NCBI GenBank assembly: GCA_017621655.1
Contig: JAGASS010000031.1
Coordinates: 1-56,981 of the forward strand
Reading direction: 5' to 3'
Length of the DNA: 56,981 bases
Source: Clostridia bacterium
Lineage (GTDB): Bacteria; Bacillota; Clostridia; Oscillospirales; CAG-272
The notes beneath the pieces are model-generated. The model made no database searches. It was given only the letters and a program-made list of their open reading frames with translations, and had not been told where the DNA came from. Position numbers and translations under genes: made by a program. This document shows, piece after piece, positions 42,278 through 49,449 of the stretch (the stretch's first letter is position 1; every line of letters begins with the position of its first letter).

Positions 42278-44647
42278 TTATTTGATTGATTCAAGATACT
42301 TCTTGATCGCAGGAACACCGGCAAATTTAGTTGCAGTATCGCCGTTCATGATAACGAGGGTAGGCGCCTGCTTGAGTTCAAGCTTCTTTGCCACCTCTTC
42401 GTTTTCATTTACGTAGAGCTTCTCGTAAGAAACACCTGCTTTTTCAAGAAGCGAAACCGCTACCTTGCAGTTAGGACAGGTCTGAGTAGCGAAAAGGTAT
42501 ACCTTGTCGGAATAATCCGCTTTAGGCGCGCTCTCGCAAGCACATTCTTCCTTTACGCCGTCTCTCTTAAGAACCGACGTTGCGATATTATATTCTTTTC
42601 TGTCCTTGTATTCCTGTGCCTTACCGTCGTTGAAGTTCTGAACGGGACGGTAGTAACCCGTGATACGGCTGTAAACCTCGGTAGCAGCGCCGCATTCAGG
42701 GCAGTTATAATGCTCACCGACGATATAGCCGTGCTTGGTACATACGGAATATGTAGGCGAAAGAGTATAATAGGGAAGCTTGTAGTTTTCTGCGATCTTA
42801 CGAACGATAGATGCAGCTGCCTTCCAGTCGGGAAGCTTCTCGCCGAGGAACACATGGAATACTGTTCCCGAGGTGTAAAGGGTCTGAAGCTCATCCTGAA
42901 CGTCAAGAGCAGTAAAGATGTCCTCAGTGTAACCAACAGGGAGATGCGAGGAGTTGGTGTAATAAGGAGTATCTCCGTCCTTTGCCGCTGTAATAATGTC
43001 GGGATAATGCTTTCTGTCGTGCTTAGCAAGGCGGAAGGTAGTAGACTCGGCAGGAGTTGCCTCGAGGTTGTAGAGGTCGCCGTATTCCTCCTGATAATCG
43101 GAGAGGCGCTCTCTCATATGGTTAAGAACCTTCTTCGCAAATTCCTGAGTCTCGGGGTGAGTAAGATCCTTGCGGATCCAGTTAGCATTGAGACCGACCT
43201 CGTTCATACCGATCATGCCGATGGTAGAGAAGTGGTTATCAAATGTTCCGAGGTAACGCTTTGTATAAGGATAAAGTCCCTCATTGAGAAGCTTTGTAAT
43301 GACGGTTCTCTTGATTTTGAGCGAACGTGCAGAGATGTCCATCATTCTGTTAAGACGCGCGAAGAAGTCGCCCTCGTCCTTAGCAAGATAAGCAATTCTC
43401 GGAAGGTTTATGGTTACGACACCTACAGAACCGGTGCTTTCGCCCGATCCGAAGAATCCACCGGACTTCTTACGAAGCTCACGGAGGTCAAGACGGAGAC
43501 GGCAGCACATCGAACGAACATCGGACGGCTCCATATCGGAGTTAACGTAGTTAGAGAAGTAAGGTGTACCGTACTTTGAGGTCATCTCAAAGAGAAGCTT
43601 GTTATTCTCGGTTTCAGACCAGTCAAAGTCAGCGGTGATAGAATAAGTAGGAATAGGATACTGGAATCCGCGGCCGTTTGCGTCACCCTCGATCATGATC
43701 TCAATGAACGCCTTGTTGACCATGTCCATTTCCTTTTTACAGTCCTTGTACTTGAAGTCAACTTCCTTGCCACCGATGATGCAGTTTTGCTCAGCAAGGT
43801 CAGCAGGAACGACCCAGTCAAGGGTAATGTTGGAGAAGGGTGCCTGAGTACCCCAACGTGAAGGAGTATTTACACCGTAAACGAAGGACTCGATGCACTT
43901 CTTAACCTGATCGTATGTAAGGTTATCCTTCTTTACAAAGGGAGCAAGATATGTATCAAAGGAAGAGAACGCCTGCGCGCCTGCCCACTCGTTCTGCATG
44001 ATACCGAGGAAGTTTACCATCTGGTTACAAAGCGTTGCGAGGTGAGAAGCGGGAGCAGAGGTGATCTTACCGGGAACACCGCCAAGACCTTCCTTGATAA
44101 GCTGCTTGAGAGACCAACCTGCGCAGTAACCTGTAAGCATCGAAAGGTCGTGAAGATGAATATCGCCGTTGCGGTGAGCATTTGCGATCTCGTCGTCATA
44201 GATCTCAGAGAGCCAATAGTTAGCGGTAATAGCACCTGAGTTCGAGAGGATAAGTCCGCCTACCGAGTAGGTAACCGTCGAGTTTTCCTTAACTCTCCAG
44301 TCGCCCATCCCGAGATACTGGTCAACTATATCCTTATAGTCGACGATCGTATTCTTCATATTACGGATCTTCTCGTGCTGACGGCGATAGAGAATATATG
44401 CCTTAGCTACGTCAGAATAACCTGCCTGAATAAGCACGTTCTCTACGCAGTCCTGAATATCCTCAACCGATACAAGATCGTTTTTGATCTTCGGCTCGAA
44501 TGCAGCCGTTACTTTGAGTGCGAGGAAGTCGATAATATCCTGGTTATACTGTTTTTCAAGAGCGTCAAAGGCGAGCTTGATAGCGGAACTGATCTTAGAC
44601 AGTTCGAAGGGGATAACTTTTCCGTTTCTTTTTCTTACGTTATACAT
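42278..44647 (-). CDS. nrdD: Anaerobic ribonucleoside-triphosphate reductase with fused thioredoxin-like domain
   Basis: A 789-residue class III reductase that makes deoxynucleotides without oxygen. It has an N-terminal ATP-cone (about 1-95), the catalytic barrel, a zinc site (C636, C649, C652 nearby) and the glycyl-radical Gly664 in RITGY. In usual NrdD proteins the chain ends about 30 residues after this glycine; here about 125 more follow, with a thioredoxin/glutaredoxin-like fold at about 714-789 holding CPNC (724-727) and a cis-proline APT. This domain could reduce the active-site disulfide, implying a thiol-dependent rather than formate-dependent enzyme; that is inference. GAAAGGA precedes the ATG. 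NrdR-like boxes cover its promoter. Confidence 0.95.
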   Translation of the reverse strand: MYNVRKRNGKVIPFELSKISSAIKLAFDALEKQYNQDIIDFLALKVTAAFEPKIKNDLVSVEDIQDCVENVLIQAGYSDVAKAYILYRRQHEKIRNMKNTIVDYKDIVDQYLGMGDWRVKENSTVTYSVGGLILSNSGAITANYWLSEIYDDEIANAHRNGDIHLHDLSMLTGYCAGWSLKQLIKEGLGGVPGKITSAPASHLATLCNQMVNFLGIMQNEWAGAQAFSSFDTYLAPFVKKDNLTYDQVKKCIESFVYGVNTPSRWGTQAPFSNITLDWVVPADLAEQNCIIGGKEVDFKYKDCKKEMDMVNKAFIEIMIEGDANGRGFQYPIPTYSITADFDWSETENNKLLFEMTSKYGTPYFSNYVNSDMEPSDVRSMCCRLRLDLRELRKKSGGFFGSGESTGSVGVVTINLPRIAYLAKDEGDFFARLNRMMDISARSLKIKRTVITKLLNEGLYPYTKRYLGTFDNHFSTIGMIGMNEVGLNANWIRKDLTHPETQEFAKKVLNHMRERLSDYQEEYGDLYNLEATPAESTTFRLAKHDRKHYPDIITAAKDGDTPYYTNSSHLPVGYTEDIFTALDVQDELQTLYTSGTVFHVFLGEKLPDWKAAASIVRKIAENYKLPYYTLSPTYSVCTKHGYIVGEHYNCPECGAATEVYSRITGYYRPVQNFNDGKAQEYKDRKEYNIATSVLKRDGVKEECACESAPKADYSDKVYLFATQTCPNCKVAVSLLEKAGVSYEKLYVNENEEVAKKLELKQAPTLVIMNGDTATKFAGVPAIKKYLESIK

Positions 44648-44678
44648 ATATACATCCTTTCATTGAAATGATTATTTG

Positions 44679-44694
44679 ACACAAAATAAAGGGG
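44679..44694. promoter_or_regulatory. Weak third NrdR-like box downstream of nrdD promoter
   Basis: ACACAAAATAAAGGGG; only the ACACAAAAT half fits the NrdR consensus, but its centre is 31 bases from the box in the promoter. Confidence 0.35.
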
Positions 44695-44703
44695 TGGACT
44701 TTT

Positions 44704-44732
44704 ATAATAACACAATATTTAGTGTTGGTCAA
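44704..44732 (-). promoter_or_regulatory. Promoter of nrdD
   Basis: On the minus strand, TTGACC, a 17-base spacer and TATTAT, with an NrdR-like box filling the spacer. Confidence 0.85.
44710..44725. promoter_or_regulatory. NrdR box in nrdD promoter spacer
   Basis: ACACAATATTTAGTGT, nearly identical to the NrdR consensus ACACWATATATWGTGT; binding would block polymerase. Confidence 0.85.
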
Positions 44733-44741
44733 TAGGCAAGA

Positions 44742-44757
44742 TGACAAATTATAGTGT
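44742..44757. promoter_or_regulatory. Second NrdR-like box upstream of nrdD -35
   Basis: TGACAAATTATAGTGT matches 12 of 16 consensus positions; its centre is 32 bases (three helix turns) from the box in the spacer, the normal spacing of NrdR pairs. Confidence 0.65.
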
Positions 44758-44779
44758 TAAAATTTTGTGCATTTTAGTT

Positions 44780-45472
44780 TCAGATTCCGCGAATATCGGC
44801 ATTAGGCACAAATTCTTTTAATTTGGATAGCATATCCTTCATCTCACTTGGTAAAAAACCCGAAACACCATCACCAATGAGCCGTCCCGAATCGACGAAG
44901 CTTTGCAGAAAATAGCGCTCATTATCTCCGAGCATTTTGCCGATCTCGACAATGTCGCTTTCGGTATGAAACGGTTTACAGACAGTCGTTCTGAATTCGT
45001 GCGGAATTTCTGACGATTTAAGAAATTCTATGCTTTCGGCAAAGGGCGTTACGTCAAGATCAGTTATTCCAACAGTTTGGGAATACTTAGTCAGCGTATT
45101 CTTGATGTCCATCGCAACGTAATCGCAAAGCCCGTTTCTGACAATATATTTCAGTAGCGACGGGAACGAGCCGTTTGTATCTATCTTGACTGATACGCCT
45201 ATGTTCTTTATCTTCTCACAAAAAGAGGGAAGATCCTTCATCAGCATCGGCTCACCGCCGGTGATACATATTCCGTCAATAAGACCTTTTCTCTTATTAA
45301 GATAGGAAAATATATCATCCTCTGAGAATTTTTGGAGACTAGACGGCGAAAGCACCAAGTCTGCGTTATGACAAAAAGGACAGCGGAGATTACATCCGGC
45401 AGTAAATACAGTACATGCCGTTTTGCCCGGAAAATCGAGCAACGTTAATTTTTGAAATCCCACAATCGACAT
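44780..45472 (-). CDS. nrdG: Anaerobic ribonucleotide reductase activase (radical SAM)
   Basis: A 230-residue radical-SAM protein that uses S-adenosylmethionine to make the glycyl radical on NrdD. The 4Fe-4S motif is C27, C31, C34 (CNLRCPFC), followed by ITGGEP and a Lys-rich C-terminus. It is longer than E. coli NrdG and resembles the NrdG forms often found beside NrdD in anaerobes. The start at 45472 is chosen from a GGAGGTGG site just upstream; a longer ORF to 45529 would run across the NrdR boxes and promoter. It is upstream of nrdD on the same strand, each with its own promoter. Confidence 0.92.
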   Translation of the reverse strand: MSIVGFQKLTLLDFPGKTACTVFTAGCNLRCPFCHNADLVLSPSSLQKFSEDDIFSYLNKRKGLIDGICITGGEPMLMKDLPSFCEKIKNIGVSVKIDTNGSFPSLLKYIVRNGLCDYVAMDIKNTLTKYSQTVGITDLDVTPFAESIEFLKSSEIPHEFRTTVCKPFHTESDIVEIGKMLGDNERYFLQSFVDSGRLIGDGVSGFLPSEMKDMLSKLKEFVPNADIRGI

Positions 45473-45500
45473 AATACCACCTCCAAGCGCGAGCAAGATA

Positions 45501-45529
45501 ATAATAACACAAAATATGGTTGGTGTCAA
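45501..45529 (-). promoter_or_regulatory. Promoter of nrdG
   Basis: On the minus strand, TTGACA, a 17-base spacer and TATTAT; the -10 box lies 28 bases before the ATG. Confidence 0.85.
45507..45522. promoter_or_regulatory. NrdR-like box in nrdG promoter spacer
   Basis: ACACAAAATATGGTTG matches 12 of 16 consensus positions and sits in the same place in the spacer as the nrdD box. Confidence 0.6.
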
Positions 45530-45536
45530 TAACCAA

Positions 45537-45552
45537 GCACAACATATTGTGT
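45537..45552. promoter_or_regulatory. NrdR box upstream of nrdG -35
   Basis: GCACAACATATTGTGT matches 14 of 16 consensus positions, with its centre 30 bases from the spacer box. Confidence 0.75.
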
Positions 45553-45574
45553 AGATTAAACGTACAAATTTAAG

Positions 45575-45603
45575 TTGATTTTTTGTTGAAATTGCGGTAT
45601 AAT
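45575..45603 (+). promoter_or_regulatory. Promoter of yitT-like gene
   Basis: TTGATT, a 17-base spacer and TATAAT, 32 bases before the ATG and divergent from nrdG. Confidence 0.75.
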
Positions 45604-45635
45604 ATATAATAATGAACTGTTTGGAGAATATCTAA

Positions 45636-46511
45636 ATGAAGAACGCAGTAACTAAAAATATTTTTGATTGGGTGACGATGCTTGTCGCCTGTGTTATATA
45701 TTCGCTTGGTATAGCTCTTTTTCTTTCGCCTAACGCGTTGGCGCCGGGCGGAATGAGCGGTGTTGCTATCATTATAAATAAGCTTACCGGCCTGCCGACA
45801 GGTATGATGATTATTATACTCAACATCCCGCTTCTGATTGCCGGCTTTTTCGTTGTGGGCAGGTGGTTTCTTGTTAAAACGATTTGCTCGATCGCCGTTT
45901 CATCAACGCTTATCGACTTGTGGCCTAAAATTATTCCTAAATATGTCCCCATAACAGAAGATAAGCTTCTTGCCGGAATAGCGGGTGCAGTCCTGTGTGG
46001 TATCGGAATTGGCATAATATTCAGATGCGGCGGCTCTACCGGCGGAACCGATATTGTCGCTAAGCTTTTGCGAAGAGTGGTTCCTAATATCAAAACGGGT
46101 TCGATCTTCCTTATTGTTGACTCTGTAATAATTATCGCGTCGGTCTTTGCTACCAAACATCTTGAAAATGCCCTTTATGCAGGCATTTCGCTCTTTCTCA
46201 CGTCGTTTATTATTGACAAGGTCCTATACGGAAGTGACGAGGCAAAGCTTCTGATTATTATGAGCTCAGATCCCGATAAGGTAGCGCAGGCGCTTCTTAC
46301 GGATATTGATGCCGGAGTAACGTTTGCGAACGGTTCAGGCGCTTATACGGGCAAAGAAACTAAGATCATATTCTGCGTTGTGAAAAAGCAGCTTTTCCAT
46401 AAGGCAAAACGGCTTGTTTGCGAGGTTGATCCCGCGTCATTCATAATTGTGTCCAATGCGTCTGAAATATTCGGTGAGGGATATAAGGCGCATAACGGCG
46501 AGGAGCTTTGA
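45636..46511 (+). CDS. yitT: YitT-family membrane protein
   Basis: A 291-residue protein with five to six membrane helices and a C-terminal DUF2179 cytoplasmic domain (about 200-280; GVTFANGSGAYTGKETKIIFCVV in parts). Motifs ALAPGGMSGVAI and GGSTGGTDIVAKL are typical of YitT proteins, which are widespread in Firmicutes and of uncertain transport role. TTGGAGAA lies upstream of the ATG. Its tail contains the ribosome site of the next gene, so the pair forms an operon. Confidence 0.88.
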   Translation: MKNAVTKNIFDWVTMLVACVIYSLGIALFLSPNALAPGGMSGVAIIINKLTGLPTGMMIIILNIPLLIAGFFVVGRWFLVKTICSIAVSSTLIDLWPKIIPKYVPITEDKLLAGIAGAVLCGIGIGIIFRCGGSTGGTDIVAKLLRRVVPNIKTGSIFLIVDSVIIIASVFATKHLENALYAGISLFLTSFIIDKVLYGSDEAKLLIIMSSDPDKVAQALLTDIDAGVTFANGSGAYTGKETKIIFCVVKKQLFHKAKRLVCEVDPASFIIVSNASEIFGEGYKAHNGEEL

Positions 46512-46512
46512 T

Positions 46513-47490
46513 ATGTCGTTAAATATCAGAACGGTTGCCCTCAAACACGGGTTGATCCTTGCGCCTATGGCAGGTGTTACTGACCGCGCATACAGAAATA
46601 TCTGCCGTCGGCACGGAGCCGAGCTTGTCGTTACTGAAATGGTATCAGCAAAAGCTCTGCATTTTAACGATCAAAGCTCTTTTGAGCTTGCTTCGCTTAA
46701 GCCGTACGAGAATAACAGCTTCGTACAGCTTTTCGGGCACGAGCCGGAGATCCTTTCGGAGGCGGTCACAAAGATCACTCAAAGCAGGGAAGGGCTGATC
46801 ACACCTCTCGGTATAGACATTAATATGGGTTGTCCGATGAAGAAGATAGTGAATAACGGCGAAGGATCAGCTTTGCTCAAAAATCCTCCTCTAATCGGAC
46901 AAATAGTCCGTCGTCTGCGTGATACGACAGATCTACCGCTGACCGTCAAAATTCGTATCGGTTGGGATTCTTCGTCGCTTAACGCCGTTGAGGTTGCACG
47001 CATAGCCGCCGAGAACGGTGCTGATGCGATCACGGTGCACGGAAGGACCAGAGAGCAGATGTACTGCCCTGAAGTCAATATCGACGCTATACGCGACGTA
47101 AAAGCGTCTGTAGACATTCCCGTAATAGCTAACGGCGGCATCAATACCGCCTCCGACGCTATGAGAATGCTTGAGTACACTAAATGCGACGGGGTCATGC
47201 TCGCAAGAGGCACGATGGGTAACCCATGGCTTTTTGAAGAAATCACTGCTTGTATTGAGGGCAGACAATACGTTTATCCGGATATTGACGTCAGGTTGAG
47301 CGAAGCAATGACGCAGGTTGAAGAGATGATTCTGGACAAAGGGGAGCATACGGGCATTCTTGAAGCTCGCAGGCATCTTTCATACTACATAAAAAACACA
47401 AAAGGCGCGTCAAGCGCGCGCCACCGACTCAACTTTGCAAACAGCAAGGAAGAGCTTTATTCAATAGTAAACGAGTTTATAAAAGGATAA
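46513..47490 (+). CDS. dusB: tRNA-dihydrouridine synthase
   Basis: A 326-residue flavoenzyme that reduces uridines in the D-loop of tRNAs. Signature elements are LAPMAGVTDRAYR, INMGCP with catalytic Cys107, TVKIRIGWD, ITVHGRTREQMY, IANGGI and MLARGTMGNPWLF. The start at 46513, one base after the yitT stop, has AGGAGC within the end of yitT; a longer ORF to 46447 would overlap yitT by many codons. Family assignment to DusB is by typical Firmicute occurrence and length. Confidence 0.92.
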   Translation: MSLNIRTVALKHGLILAPMAGVTDRAYRNICRRHGAELVVTEMVSAKALHFNDQSSFELASLKPYENNSFVQLFGHEPEILSEAVTKITQSREGLITPLGIDINMGCPMKKIVNNGEGSALLKNPPLIGQIVRRLRDTTDLPLTVKIRIGWDSSSLNAVEVARIAAENGADAITVHGRTREQMYCPEVNIDAIRDVKASVDIPVIANGGINTASDAMRMLEYTKCDGVMLARGTMGNPWLFEEITACIEGRQYVYPDIDVRLSEAMTQVEEMILDKGEHTGILEARRHLSYYIKNTKGASSARHRLNFANSKEELYSIVNEFIKG

Positions 47491-47516
47491 GAGGCAGAGA
47501 AATCTCTGCCTCTTTT
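47491..47516. terminator. Terminator between dus and DUF3298 genes
   Basis: GAGGCAGAGA, AA, TCTCTGCCTC with a short T-run, between convergent genes. Confidence 0.8.
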
Positions 47517-48336
47517 AGTATCCGATCTTGTCGAACGGAACGGTGAATCTTTGAACACCGTTTACCGACGGTGTGATCACATTTGGATTGAAATACAGTA
47601 CAACTCCATCTGCTGTCAGATAGAACGATTTAAGGTCAACGACGTCGGGCAGTGTATCAAGAGCATCGTTATAATAAACATTAGGATTGATTCTTATATG
47701 CTGCGCAAAAATGTCGAGAATGAAGCTCATAGCCATATCTTGACCGACGTTCATAAACGCGGAAAGATCGACTTCCTCGCCGCTTATAAGATCAAAGCAC
47801 ATTGTTGTAATAAGCTCGCTTGGGTCATTAAGACCTACGGTTCTTACTCGCCTGAATGCAATTGAAGCATATCCGTTTTTCACGTATACTGATTCTGTCG
47901 TTGTAACAAATTCAAACTGAATGAAGCCCATAGCTTCATTTTCTGCTCTTTTATAAGCTTCCTCGGCATTTTCCTTTTCATGCTGCTTGATTGCGACGCG
48001 TTCGTTTGCAAACAAGCGAATTGCCTCATTGATCTTCTCCGTGGCTTCCTGACATCCGCCCTCAATAACGGGAAACGAAATGAATGAGTAAATATATTCT
48101 GTTCCGTCTTTCTCGTATACGTCCTCAAGCGTGCTTTCGTTGAAATTTACAGTAATATCATCTCTTTGCGGAACGTCCGAGATCTGCGGAAAGGTAAGGG
48201 AAGGCGGCGTATTCGGTTTTGAAGAATCTTTTTTATTTGCTGTAGATACAGCTACAATGAGAGCTATTACCAATATTGCAAGAGTAATTAATGATACTGC
48301 AACGGTCGCTGTGTCTATTCTGATCTTCTTTTTCAT
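47515..48336 (-). CDS. DUF3298-domain membrane-anchored protein (RsiV-like)
   Basis: A 273-residue protein with one N-terminal membrane helix (about 10-32), a low-complexity linker and an outside domain. The pattern YSFISFPVIEG, then KNGYASIAFRRVRTVG, LISGEEVDLS and FYLTADGVVLYFNPNVITP is typical of DUF3298, found in the lysozyme-sensing anti-sigma factor RsiV. No sigma factor is next to it, so it is not clearly an anti-sigma factor. Its ATG overlaps the pantothenate kinase stop (ATGA), indicating coupled translation. Confidence 0.8.
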   Translation of the reverse strand: MKKKIRIDTATVAVSLITLAILVIALIVAVSTANKKDSSKPNTPPSLTFPQISDVPQRDDITVNFNESTLEDVYEKDGTEYIYSFISFPVIEGGCQEATEKINEAIRLFANERVAIKQHEKENAEEAYKRAENEAMGFIQFEFVTTTESVYVKNGYASIAFRRVRTVGLNDPSELITTMCFDLISGEEVDLSAFMNVGQDMAMSFILDIFAQHIRINPNVYYNDALDTLPDVVDLKSFYLTADGVVLYFNPNVITPSVNGVQRFTVPFDKIGY

Positions 48337-49157
48337 TTCATTACAGAAAGCGCAGAGCCGATAACTGTCGAGAAGTTTGACATCTCCGGGACAATGTAGT
48401 TTACATTGAAGAGCTTGGTCAGAGAATCATATATTGGCTTTGCCTGATCAAGAGTCGTGAGGTTGCCCGTCATAACGATATTGTCTATACCGCTTGCCCT
48501 GGATGCAAAGAGAGAAAGCATGGCAACGCTTTCAAAAATCATATTTATAAGTCCGAGCGCCAGATCACCCTTCGTCGCTAAGTCAGACAGATTTCCGAAG
48601 TTAGCGGCAGTAAGGTTGCTCGACATACCCGGAAGATCTTTTCTTGTAATGTCCGAGACCATAAGGTCAACGTTTGAGAGGTTACCGTCCCTTGCAAGCT
48701 CAACAATAGCATCAATGTCACTTACTCCGAGAAGCTGTTTTGAAAGCCCCACGAGAGTACCGCCTCCAACGCCCGTACCGCCAAGATAAACGGGTTCCTT
48801 TCCGCTTTCTGCGCGCACTATGGCAGTTCCCGTTCCCATGCTTACGACGATTGCTCTGCTCAGCTTGGAAAGGTACAGCCCGCCCAGACCAATACAGTCA
48901 AATTCAGAAACGTGCTCGCACTCGACTCCGTAAAGCGGCTTATTTATAAAGCTTGATCCAACACCCGTTACAGTGATCTTTTCAATATCCGAAAGATCGA
49001 TTCCGTTTGTATCGGTGAATTTACCGAAAGCACCGTATAAGGAAGTGAGGGGATCGTTCGCCTTCACGAACATAGGCGAGATCAGATTTTTATTGTGGTC
49101 AAAGCCGACGATCTTCGTAGTGCTGCCGCCGACGTCAATTCCTAAAATTACGCTCAT
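48333..49157 (-). CDS. coaW: Type II pantothenate kinase
   Basis: A 274-residue kinase for the first step of coenzyme A synthesis. It has the actin-like ATPase phosphate motif GIDVGGSTTK at the start, VSMGTGTAIV and a glycine-rich GGTGVGGGTLVGL. Type II enzymes of this kind (CoaW) are known from staphylococci and some other Firmicutes and resist feedback by CoA. The start at 49157 has AGGAGA upstream; the longer ORF would overlap the promoter. Confidence 0.88.
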   Translation of the reverse strand: MSVILGIDVGGSTTKIVGFDHNKNLISPMFVKANDPLTSLYGAFGKFTDTNGIDLSDIEKITVTGVGSSFINKPLYGVECEHVSEFDCIGLGGLYLSKLSRAIVVSMGTGTAIVRAESGKEPVYLGGTGVGGGTLVGLSKQLLGVSDIDAIVELARDGNLSNVDLMVSDITRKDLPGMSSNLTAANFGNLSDLATKGDLALGLINMIFESVAMLSLFASRASGIDNIVMTGNLTTLDQAKPIYDSLTKLFNVNYIVPEMSNFSTVIGSALSVMK

Positions 49158-49180
49158 TGTATTCTCCTGCATTTTTTTAC

Positions 49181-49209
49181 AGTATAACACATATACACAG
49201 CTAAATCAA
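49181..49209 (-). promoter_or_regulatory. Promoter of coaW operon
   Basis: On the minus strand, TTGATT, a 17-base spacer and TATACT, 24 bases before the ATG. Confidence 0.7.
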
Positions 49210-49252
49210 GGAAAAAATATCAAGATTTTTTTGAAAAAATTTTAATTTAGAG

Positions 49253-49281
49253 TTGACAAACAAATATCTTTGTGTTATAAT
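49253..49281 (+). promoter_or_regulatory. Promoter of tRNA-Gly
   Basis: TTGACA, a 17-base spacer and TATAAT. Confidence 0.9.
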
Positions 49282-49298
49282 GTTTGAGTACGATAAAT

Positions 49299-49372
<74 letters not shown>

Positions 49373-49374
49373 GT

Positions 49375-49402
49375 AAAACCGAGCCATTTGGCTCGGTTTT
49401 TT
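49375..49402 (+). terminator. Terminator of tRNA-Gly
   Basis: AAAACCGAGCC, ATTT, GGCTCGGTTTTTT. Confidence 0.9.
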
Positions 49403-49416
49403 CGTTCTATAATTAG

Positions 49417-49447
49417 AAAACCGCAGGGAAGTGATCCCTGCGGTTTT
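49417..49447 (-). terminator. Terminator of cotH-like gene
   Basis: AAAACCGCAGGGA, AGTGA-type loop, TCCCTGCGGTTTT, 3 bases past the stop. Confidence 0.85.
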
Positions 49448-49449
49448 AG

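Noticed and set aside
44780..45529. Longer nrdG start at 45529
   Set aside because: It would overlap the promoter and a regulatory box; GGAGGTGG points to 45472.
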